Shown here in pieces: positions 55,491 to 64,000 of a stretch of DNA of 64,000 bases. Each line of letters begins with the position of its first letter. The first letter of the stretch is position 1. This stretch comes from Berberis thunbergii (taxonomy: Eukaryota; Streptophyta; Magnoliopsida; Ranunculales; Berberidaceae). The DNA lies in assembly GCA_003290165.1 (NCBI GenBank), contig QNQO01000550.1, positions 434,001-498,000 of the forward strand, read 5' to 3'. The notes below the pieces were generated by a model. That model saw nothing but the letters and a program-made list of their open reading frames with translations. It ran no database searches and had not been told where the DNA came from. Made by a program: the position numbers and the translations under genes.

Positions 55491-55894
55491 AAAAGTTCAT
55501 CCACTCTATCCTCAAGAATCCTAATCCTATCCTCAACAATTCTAACACTACTTTAATTTTGCAAAACTACACAAAATAAATGGGTTTATGGTGTATAATG
55601 TTTAAAATTGAATTGGGTAGCTACAGTCGTGCATTTTCAGCAATCCTGAAACTTCCATTGGTTGTGTAGTTGGTTTAAATAATTGCAATTGGAGATGACC
55701 ATTATGAGAATGTGTGATAATTGATGCAATGCGTAATTATTATTATTAGCAAATCTTGTGGGCGAAATAACATATCAATAGTTGTCTTAATTCAGTAAAA
55801 TCGTACATTTATTCCAAGGCTGAAAAAGTACAAACTTTTGTCCTATAAGAATCACGTGTTTGATAAACAGTTGTGTCTTAATTGTGAGTTCAAT
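55491..55894. other. Spacer upstream of the LINE, no gene
   Basis: AT-rich sequence without recognisable content. It probably includes the original LINE target site, but no target duplication could be identified. Confidence 0.4.
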
Positions 55895-56750
55895 TGATTC
55901 AATGAGGTTAACCTCACGTGACTCAATGAGGTTAACACTCTCTGCCATTGGATTTAACAGATCTAATAGATTAATCTTAGGGATATATTCCACTCTTTAA
56001 CGATAGGGAAAATTATGTTTAAAAATTTTCTCCACATTTTCAAGTAGCTAATCGTTAGCGAAAAAAAAAAGGAAAATTAGTTCTATTAGACTCTTCCCAC
56101 GTTAACGTCTTTCCCTTCACACAAGCACTTTTCTTCCCATTTACAAACTCTGCAAGGCAATTGAGAAGAAAATCTAAATCAATCCCCCACCCACCATTGT
56201 GAGTTTTTTATAGGATCTAATTAAGTCATTTATGTTGAATTTGAGTTTATTAGATACCAACCTTAAAAAATGATTTGTGCGCAGCCCCAAGTACTAGTGA
56301 ATTTTGACAGAGCCATGGTCTTGTTCAACTTTTGGTGCCAGCCAACTTTGGCAGGTATACGGTTATTTCGAGCATTATACATTGTGAGTTTTGATTTACT
56401 ATTTGTATTCTATTAAAACAATGATTTATTATCTATATTTGGTGACTCCCAGATTAGCACAATAACACTTGATTTTGATTTTCTTCTTCACTTTCCTTGT
56501 AGAGTTTGTGAATGGGAAGAAGAGTTATTGTGTGAAGGGAGATACGTTCAAAGAGACCTAATGGAACTAGTTTTCCTTTTTTTTTTGTTAAATGATTAGC
56601 TAATTGAAAAGTGGATAGAATCTTTAACTATAATTTTCTTATCGTTAATGAGTGGAATATAACTCTAATATTAATCTATTAAATCTATTAGGTCCAATGG
56701 TAGAGAGTGTTAACCTCACCGGGTTCAATGAAGTTAACCTCATTGAATCA
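55895..56750. mobile_element. Fold-back element with terminal inverted repeats of about 280 bp
   Basis: The left arm (55895-56175) and right arm (56466-56750, inverted) align along their whole length, beginning TGATTCAATGAGGTTAAC and passing through GTTAACACTCTCT and TTCCCTTCACACAA. The loop of about 290 bases has two direct copies of CATTGTGAGTTTT (about 56196 and 56379). Neither arm encodes a protein. Long arms suggest a Mutator-like MITE, but no 9-bp target duplication was found. Confidence 0.8.
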
Positions 56751-57136
56751 CGACTCTTTTTTAATGTGTATGAAATCTGAATTGAAAGTTGAAACAATGT
56801 TTAGTCAAATTTAGTGTTTAGAGAATAACACAAATGAAAGATAGACCGATGATTTTAATTTGCATCAGAAAAGTGGAATCAACTATAGCCTTGCCACTTC
56901 TAATTTGGAAGACTGGAATGCAAGAATGTGAGTGCTCTAAGCAAGTAACCCAACCCTTGATCTCATCAGATACATCTCAAAAATTAGTCAAGGACTTGCA
57001 AACCATCAATAGCTTGAGCAAAATCTTTAACCCTATATAATACAAACGGCTGAAGAATTGGGGTTCAAAGATAAATAAGCCAAGAACTTTAAAGCCTTAG
57101 AAAACCTCAAAAGATGAGTTTTTTTTTCATTGTTCA
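56751..57136. other. Spacer, no gene recognised
   Basis: The ORF at 56834-57040 matches no known family. The last five bases before element 3, GTTCA, are the expected left target duplication. Confidence 0.4.
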
Positions 57137-57719
57137 TGATGAGACATTAATTAGTCATGCAATCACAGTCGTACACGTGGCATGGGCTAACCTTAGTAAG
57201 AGAAAGGCTTTAGCGCAATCCCCAACAGGCCCATACAAAAATTGTTGTTCAACCCATAAGTAAGGTGCCCAAGTCACGCCAGCCCAAGAGGCACGGGTCG
57301 TAGGGATTGGGCCAGGACAATAAGGCTCGACCACGAATCTTAGAGCTGTCATAGGCTCGAGATCCACTCGCACAAATCAGCTCTTAGACCAATCAAGCAT
57401 TGGGTCCTAAACAAAGCCAAGTGCCGAAGAGACTCAACATGCACAAGTATGATCTTGGGCGAGATCTCTCTCCATCATGCCCTCAATAACAGGGACAATT
57501 GTGGAGGGAGCACTCGCTATTTAAGGTGAGTTAATGGAAGAAGAAAGTTATGCATACACTTTGGAATTTACATACAATCTTCACTTTCCATTGCATCGAT
57601 ATCTGACTTAAGCATTAGAGTGTCTTCGGCCACTACAACGGTGGTCATTGGCTTAACCGCTGCTCATTTTTGTAGGCTCGAGATCGGTGAGATTAGTAAG
57701 GACATATTTGAACACATCA
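57137..57719 (+). repeat. 5' LTR of element 3 (583 bp)
   Basis: It begins TGATGAGACATTAATTAGTC and ends GAACACATCA. A TATA-like CGCTATTTAAGG lies near 57515, and the block TGACTTAAGCATTAGAGTGT with GGCCACTACAACGGTGGTC lies near 57603-57650. Confidence 0.85.
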
Positions 57720-57745
57720 ATTTGGTGTCATTCGTGGGGAAAAAC
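57720..57745 (+). other. Primer-binding site of element 3
   Basis: ATTTGGTGTCATTCGTGGGG directly follows the LTR and differs only slightly from the sites of the other elements. Confidence 0.6.
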
Positions 57746-57849
57746 AACAAGTTTTCCCTTAAACGAACATACAAAGTTCTTTCTAGCTAAGCAATGCATT
57801 AAAAAGTGGTCACTAATACCAGATCTCGAGCATTCAACAACAATGTTGA

Positions 57850-59160
57850 ACTAGACAACCCTCTGACCAAAGAAGTCGTACCACAAGGCCGAACCGATCC
57901 AACCAAGGGGGCAGAGCAGTCACATAGCCCAGCCACGACTTACCCCCGCATAGACTAGATCTCGCTTCATATGGATCATCTAGCGTGGGTGGTGGAGAGA
58001 CTCACTTAGGATTGACAACAGTAACCCAAAAGTGGCGGAGATCCCACAACAAAGAGGTTGCCCGAGAGCGTCCAGGAAAATAAGAACCTCTCCAGGGAAG
58101 AGCAAAGAGTTTGCCGACGTGAGGGCTTAAGGGACGATAGGGATCACGGGGACCATGCTCCAACTGGAGGCAACCAATCCGAACGTCTTGTGTGACCTCA
58201 CCATCTCTTCATTCTTGAAGGAGATCATGAACGCCCCACTACCAATGAAGTTCATCCCTCCAAAGCTCGAATTCTATGACGAAACATAAGATTCGTTAGA
58301 TCGTATGCACTGTTACCACCACATAATGGCTCTGAAAGAAAGTTTAGAAGCCATCTTGAGCAAAATTTTCCAATCCAGCCTGAAGAAGGCTGCACTAACC
58401 TGGTTCCACAGTCTCCAACTATGTCGACTCGTTCCAAGTCTTGACGAAAGCATTCATCACCAAATTCGTTGGGAGCCAACGGATCAGGAAGGGGCCTCAC
58501 TACCTACTAAGTCTCTGGCATAAGCAGGGCGAGACCCTCAGATAATACGTCACTCGTTTTAACAATGAGTTGACTCTAATATAGTTGCAGTGACAACACA
58601 TCGGTCATCGCCTTCACTTATGGCCTCCGAGAAGGTCAATTCTACAACTTTCTCACCCTAGAGCCTCCAAGAGATATATCGGACTCACTGAAAAGTACAA
58701 AGTATATCACAGTCAAAGAGATGTTGGCCGCCAAGAAAGGAGGCAAAATGAAGCCATGCCCCCAGGGCCTGGGATATGAGAAAAGGACAAAGGCGCGAAG
58801 AATAGAACACATCAAATAGGATGAAAAAAGACAACCAAATTGGGTTTAACAAGGCCGAACCCTACAGAACCACCAACTACGTCGGCTCAAGGTTCACTGA
58901 GTTCACTCCCCTCAACTCCAGCTTGGCCAAAATTCTTTTCGCCATGAAAAACTGGGATGACATCAAGTGGACTTCCAAGCTCAAAAGCAATCCTTCAAGG
59001 CGTGATAGGAGCAAGTATTGTGCCTACCCAAGGACCACGGTCACATCACCCAGGATTGCCAAATTCTAAAAAATGAGATAGAGTATTGGGTTCGCAGGGG
59101 AAGACTTGAAGAATTCGTAAATTCTGACGAGAAACAGCCCCAAGAAAATAAGTAGGAAGA
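57850..59160 (+). pseudogene. gag of LTR element 3, broken
   Basis: The region near 58240-58420 in two frames gives PMKFIPPKLEFYDET, HHIMALKESLEAILSKIFQ and LKKAALTWFHSL, the gag core. LREGQFYNFLTLEPP-like sequence follows in another frame near 58630. NSSLAKILFAMKNWDDIKWT lies in ORF 58821-59069, and a degenerate zinc-knuckle region with YCAYPRT lies near 59020. Homologous to gag of elements A, B and 2 but diverged. Frameshifts prevent a full product. Confidence 0.75.
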
Positions 59161-59239
59161 AACAACCCTAAAAACCGAAGAAAAGATTGCAGACATCATC
59201 TACGTCCTGCGCATCACACACAATGGAACAAAAAAAATT

Positions 59240-59800
59240 AACCTGGTCAAGAAAGTGGACAATCCGAGAACTGTGGACATGTTCCCAGTGCGGAGACTGC
59301 CCTGTCCAATACGCCAAGGAGAACACCCAACCCCGGACTTGACGTTCACTGAGCGGGATATGCAAGGGGTCTATTCTCAGCACAATGATGCCCTGGTTAC
59401 CACGATTGCAATATCAAAATGGGGAGTAAAAATATCACTAGTAGACATGGGGAGCTCGACCAACAGACTAGGTTAGACTTATGATGCGGCTGAGAGAGGA
59501 GGAGCTGAAACCAGACAACCAGTGATAGTTGCTTTAGCGACGCTCAGAGTTACTCAGTCGGGAACATCAGCCTACCCGTAGGAGTAGAAGAACCAGTAAA
59601 GTTCCTTATGACAGAATTCATTGTGGTTAACGCCCCCTCCGTGTACAATATAATTATGGGAAGACCTTGGCTTCACTAGATGGGGGTAGTGATCTCCACA
59701 CAACATCAGTGCCTCAAATACTCTGTCAACGGAGATATAAGAACTATTAGAGGATATCAGTTTTCCACCAGGAAATGTCATTATGTGGCAATGAAGCTAT
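59240..59800 (+). pseudogene. Retropepsin-like protease of element 3, altered active site
   Basis: The ORF 59255-59476 reads LTFTERDMQGVYSQHNDALV, then AISKWGVKISLVDMGSSTN. The family active site is D-T-G-S-S, so here methionine replaces the threonine. A stop follows shortly. Further on come FIVVNAPSVYNIIMGRPWLH (about 59615-59680), the second half of the domain. The change and the stop make activity unlikely. Confidence 0.75.
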
Positions 59801-59985
59801 CAAAAAAGTGACTGCGACGGCTTGAGTTCCCTAAAAAAATGAACTAATAGGCCAAGGGTTTATTGATAAGGAGTAGCGAGAGTAGCATGTAAAACTTTTG
59901 AAGAAAAACTATCAATAAAGGCAATCCCTTTAAATGACTCTACACCACACTCAACGCCTTCTAAAGGGGAAGAACGAGCCCTTGT

Positions 59986-60800
59986 ACGGGGACCAAAATG
60001 GCGCACAAGTAACCAAGCCTAGCCCTGCTACGGGTGATGACAGCTCGTGCATAAGTGACCTAGTCCGACTAAGGAACTTAGGTACGATACGACTGGTCGA
60101 GCCCAATCCACGGACAGCTCACAGCTCAAGCGAAGCATGATCCTGATACGGGGACCAACATGGTGCACAAGCGACTGAACCTAGCCTTACTAAAGGCGAC
60201 GACAGCTCACCGCGTAAGTGACCTAGTCTGCTTAAGGAATTAAGGTACCGCACAGCTGACAGAGCCCAGTCTACGAACAGCTCACCGCTCTAATGCCCGG
60301 TCCCAGCACGAGACCGAAATGGCGCACATCAACCGAGCCTAGTCCTATTCAAGATGTTGATAGCTTGCCACACAAGTGACCTAGTCCGCCTTCGGAACCA
60401 AAAAAGTACGTCTGGGAACAGAACTCAATCCACGAACGGTTCTCCGCAAGTGGGCCGAGCCCATTCCACAGACAATTCACCACACACAAAAAATCTGGTC
60501 CTAATATGGGGACTAAAATGGCCCACACACGGCCGAGCCTAAACAACGGCTCGCAGCACAAGTGACCTAGTGTGCCAAGGAAGCAAGGTACAATATAGCG
60601 AGCCGAGCCTAGTCCACGGATAGCTCATCGCCCAAATGAAGCCTAGTTCGATCACGGGGACCAAAGTGGCATACAAGTGGCCGAGCCCAGCCCTAATAAA
60701 GGCGACGACAGCTCGCCATGTAAGTGATATAGTCTGCCTAAGAAACCAAGGTACCACGAGGTGGACGAGTCCGGTCTATTGACGGCTCATCGCAACGGGA
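59986..60800 (+). repeat. Tandem repeat of about 150-200 bp, five copies
   Basis: ACGGGGACC..AATGGCGCACAA-type units start near 59986, 60148, 60308, 60506 and 60654. Each carries GACGACAGCTC, AAGTGACCTAGTC and GAGCCCAGTC segments. Unit length varies between 148 and 198 bases because of indels. Several ORFs here are simply repeat readings. Confidence 0.8.
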
Positions 60801-61457
60801 TAATATAGTCTGAGAGACCAATACGATACAAAGAAGCAGTGTCTAATCATGTTCAGGATACCAACGATTAGCCCAATAAGTTACCTAGTTTTCTTAACAG
60901 GAACCTAACTCGTTCGAGCAAAAGATGGTTCCTCAGCAACTCAACTCCTGTTTGGGATTGAGGTATATTATGATGTCTAGCCAAAACAGACTTAAAAAAC
61001 TTCTTCCCAGCTCAGGTCCTTTGAAGGACCGAGCCAGAGGAGTACATGACCTAGCCCATTCAGGCAAAGATGGTTCCTCAACAACCCAACTCCATTTAGT
61101 TGGTTCCTCCATTGATCGTCCAAATGGCAAAAGATTTTGTGTTGGCCATCCACTCCCTTATCAGCAGACGATGAAAAGTAATCTCTCTTTCTTGAAAAAA
61201 AATTTCAAACAAAGATCTAAGAAAATCTCTTCAATCAATGTGTTTCTATTTTAAGTTTCCACCGTCACAACACAACACAACAGCTCAACTTGTTCGTCCT
61301 AAAAGCAAACCCCTAAATGATCAATGAAACCCTAGTAGTATTCTCTCATATTTCAATAATATTGAGTTGGATCAATATCAGATCCGTCTATTCACCTTTG
61401 ATCTGAATCCATATTTCTCCTTCCTCTAAATTCACGTCGTGTTCTTTTCTCTAGACA
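60801..61457. other. Unassigned sequence of element 3 between tandem array and antisense ORF
   Basis: A short repeat, GATGGTTCCTCA, occurs near 60927 and 61069. The ORF 60925-61254 has no recognised domain. Confidence 0.35.
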
Positions 61458-62840
61458 TCAAAAGTCCCGAAAGTTGACACAAGCCCCGAAATGGAGAACC
61501 TCGGGTTTAGGGATGAGTCTCGCACCCCCTCTCGCAACTATGACCTCTAATGAAGGAGGAAACTCCACAAATCCCATTCCCTTTGCTGTAGCAAACGTCA
61601 AGGAAGCAGAGCAAGCCTGAGAATCCAAGCGAAGCGACAATTCAGATGAACTGCAAGCGGAATCCTCCAAAATAGATGACTTTCTTAGGGCGCTCGAAAC
61701 CGCCAACATGTCATGGGCAACACCACTCAGAGCACAAAACTCCAAGCCTGAGTTAGCACCAGTGGAAAGACTCATGGTGGCCTCAAGAAGACGAGCATTG
61801 GCACGCTCGAGCTACTCTTCATTTAGACTGCTGGGGTCCTCCACCCCAGCAAGACTAAGGTGTTCTCCCTCGGAGGATGGCATCAAGGCAGGAGGCAATG
61901 AGGTAGACTGACGTGCTCTAGCACTACCCCCTCAAAGCACGGAATGGTACCACCGACTGAATATGCTCGACAAGCTCCCTTTCCGCGCGATAGACAATGG
62001 AACGGAAAGGACAACCTGGGTAGCCCCCACCTTAACCTTCTTAGGCTTATGAGCAGGTGAAAGCAATCTCTCCACAACCTTCCTTTTGGGCGGACTGGGC
62101 TCCCTCGCAACTATCTTCTTCTGCGCCCCAAAAGAAGTGCTAGTCGAAGCGGTTAGTGTTCAGACCACCCTACCGACCTCATCGATGAACAGACACTACA
62201 CTCAATAAAAAATGAATTGAGCGCGTTCGAAAGGGGCATAAGCAGCAGGGAGAGAAAGTCAACTTTAAATCTCTTCTCTTCATGAGAAAGAGCAATAATG
62301 TTGTGCCCCCCAGTTGACAAAACAGGTGGTCTATCATACATACAATAAGCATCATGCTAAAAGCATCAAGCAAGAGAAGTTGGAGAACTTACTGACATTC
62401 CTAAAGAAGCAATACCACTGCCAATTCTTCGTGTCTTCTGAATGCCCGCTAAAGCAAAATGGCTCACCAACCAGCAGGTTTCATAGTTGTTCATCCTGAT
62501 GGGAGCCATGGAGTGAATCAACCTAGGCGTTAGGTTGAACCAGCAGCCTTTGCCCTAGCCAGGGTGGTCATCAAAATCCTTCACCCATTTGGTGCAATTT
62601 GGGCCAGAACCATGGAATGACAGGAATTGCCAAATAAGGAACAACGAAGTGCATGCCCATTCTAAACATGCCCTTTATACAGAGTTGTGTACCCCTCCTT
62701 TGGGGTTATCGGAGACTCACTATCACTCAGAAGCGTTGACCTTAAAGCACCAGGGATTCGATACCGATTGCAAAGGTCAGTGAGATCCCTCTCCAACATC
62801 AGAGATATCCCAAAAAACTCGGTACTGGCCAAGAGACGGT
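61458..62840 (-). pseudogene. Antisense ORF region of element 3 (Transposase_28-like)
   Basis: Minus-strand readings give GYTTLYKGHV (about 62680-62710), MVLAQIAPNG (about 62586-62615) and NWQWYCFFRNV (about 62390-62425), matching the order seen in the antisense ORFs of elements B and 2 (PAQLGPNG, PAQMGPNG). The C-terminal part includes ORF 61458-61775, rich in serine, alanine and leucine. Stops and frameshifts are frequent. Function unknown. Confidence 0.55.
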
Positions 62841-63114
62841 CAAGCGATAATCAAGTAGTCACGATCGGAAAAAGGTTTGCATCTAACTGGACTGAAGAGA
62901 ATTCTTAGTAAGAAAACATAAACTCGAACAGGGAAAAATGCCAGACTCCCTAAAAGAAATTCTATATAGACTTGACTTGCAGATGAAGCAATCACCAAAC
63001 CGTTGCACAAGTAATAACTACACCACAGAAGCCGAAAATGCGACAAATATATCATCATGACCTCGCATATACGTTACAGATAGTTAGTGGCCCAATATGC
63101 AGACCAACTAACTA

Positions 63115-63125
63115 TGGGGAGTAGC
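63115..63125 (+). other. Polypurine tract of element 3
   Basis: TGGGGAGTAGC immediately precedes the 3' LTR start at 63126, as in elements 2 and B. Confidence 0.75.
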
Positions 63126-63255
63126 TGATAAAACATCAATCAGTCATGCAATCTAACCCTAGCACGAGAAAAGCTTCAGTGCAGTCCCAAACAGACCCAT
63201 GCACAAACTGTTGTTTAGCACATAAGTCAAGTGCCCAAGCCCAAGTCATGCCAGC
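63126..63255 (+). repeat. Start of the 3' LTR of element 3, interrupted
   Basis: It runs from TGATAAAACATCAATCAGTC to GTCATGCCAGC and aligns with the first part of 57137-57719, then similarity ends abruptly after CCAGC. Confidence 0.8.
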
Positions 63256-64000
63256 TGATATACACGCAATTATTACAAATCACGACCCTTAATTTATATA
63301 TGCTAGTGCTTCAATTAATATATTTTATTCTAATTATTTCAATTTTATGTTTTTGTAGGAATCTGCGCGCGTGAACGATAAAATCGCATTAAGGCGACAA
63401 ATTTGAGAAAATGATTAATTTGTCGATTCTAGTAGTGGTACAAAAGAGTGGTTCACACATCTAAGCCTAACCCGAATAAGCATGGTCCACTTACTTTAAC
63501 CAAGCCCAATCCCAAGCCCAGAAAGCTAGAATCCTAAACCCAGCCTAACAAGGAAATAGGGAAACCCTATTTAGGTTTCTCTATTGCCTTCTCTTTGAAC
63601 ACAGCTCTCTTCCACGTTTTTTGGGGTCTTCCTCTCTTTTCCAGCCACCATCTCCACCTTCCACCAATGCAGAGCCCTGTGTCTCGCGCCACTAACCAGC
63701 CACCGTCACTAACCACCCTGTTTCACAATACAAACATCGACCTCGCCACCTTCACCTCGCCACAGTCCTCTCTGTTCAGAACACAGGCACCACCACCATC
63801 TCCCTCCATCTCTCTCACCGCCACCATCACTCGAACACCATCGCCACCACCGCGTGCACAACATCGCCGCGAAACAGGGCACCTCCCTATTTCGCTCTCT
63901 GTTCCTCGCCCTCCTTCCGCTTTCTCTCTTCTACACGGTCTCTCCCTCCTCCACTTCTCTCTCTCTCGACCACCGCCGAAACAGACCACGCAACAGCCAC
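63256..64000 (+). mobile_element. Probable left end of another LTR element nested in element 3
   Basis: Immediately at the break the sequence begins TGATATACACGCAATTATTA and continues with unrelated content: AT-rich, then a C-rich stretch (63600-64000) rich in CACCACC and CTCTCT. A TG start exactly at the breakpoint fits an LTR. The other end is outside the window, so the class is not certain. The minus ORF 63723-63989 is a low-complexity reading. Confidence 0.45.

Larger units (their letters stand above)
57137..63255 (+). mobile_element. LTR element 3 (Ty3/gypsy, Tat-like non-autonomous), 3' LTR interrupted
   Basis: The 5' LTR is 57137-57719. It is followed by a primer-binding site, gag (57850-59160), protease (59240-59800), a 160-bp tandem array (59986-60800), an antisense ORF region (61458-62840), a polypurine tract and the first 130 bases of the 3' LTR (63126-63255), where a new sequence begins. 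No reverse transcriptase or integrase was recognised. The layout is the same as in elements 2 and B although the sequences are clearly diverged. Confidence 0.85.

Noticed and set aside
63723..63989. 88-codon minus ORF
   Set aside because: Arginine- and glycine-rich reading of the C-rich low-complexity tract, probably leader sequence of an LTR element.

Overview
The window is nuclear DNA from a flowering plant, most likely a eudicot. It holds one intact plant gene for callose synthase, a decayed insertion of plastid DNA, and a dense nest of plant transposons (CACTA, PIF/Harbinger, hAT, pogo-like, RTE and L1 LINEs, Ty3/gypsy LTR elements). The genus cannot be fixed from sequence alone. No bacterial or viral genome organisation is present.

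Layout. 1-2725: the end of a CACTA (En/Spm) element with a wrecked TNP2-type transposase and an RTE LINE inserted in it; the LINE's 5' end is inverted. 2726-7961: non-coding sequence with MLP-like gene scraps and a CACTA-type subterminal repeat array ending at 6617. 7962-10017: a PIF/Harbinger element bounded by TIRs and a TAT target duplication. 11126-13563: internally deleted LTR element A. 13857-21101: LTR element 2, with an exact ACTTA target duplication. 21125-29835: LTR element B, same family as A. 30841-33402: a pogo/Emigrant-like TIR element containing an L1 ORF1 remnant. 33659-34624: an hAT MITE, a SINE and a Tourist-like MITE. 35343-35657: the last exon of an MLP/Bet v 1-type gene. 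37636-38346: an hAT-like element carrying a PPR gene fragment. 39021-40126: plastid DNA (5S rRNA and trnR-ACG). 42591-47918: the callose synthase gene on the minus strand. 49474-49734: possible first exons of another minus-strand gene. 50311-55490: an L1 LINE split by an hAT element that itself contains another hAT element. 55895-56750: a fold-back element with roughly 280-bp arms. 57137-63255: LTR element 3, apparently interrupted at 63256 by a further element that runs off the window.

Function. The only clearly functional gene is the callose synthase, orthologous to Arabidopsis CALS12/GSL5/PMR4, which makes wound and papilla callose. Its whole coding region is one uninterrupted exon.

The most interesting theme is the set of LTR elements. 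Three diverged families each carry gag (two also keep a damaged protease), no recognisable reverse transcriptase or integrase, internal tandem repeats in two of them, and an antisense ORF near the 3' end with a shared PAQ..PNG motif. They also share the primer-binding site, the polypurine tract and a hairpin-like block near the LTR end. This looks like a guild of non-autonomous Tat-like elements. All coordinates were read by eye, so boundaries of degenerate elements are approximate.
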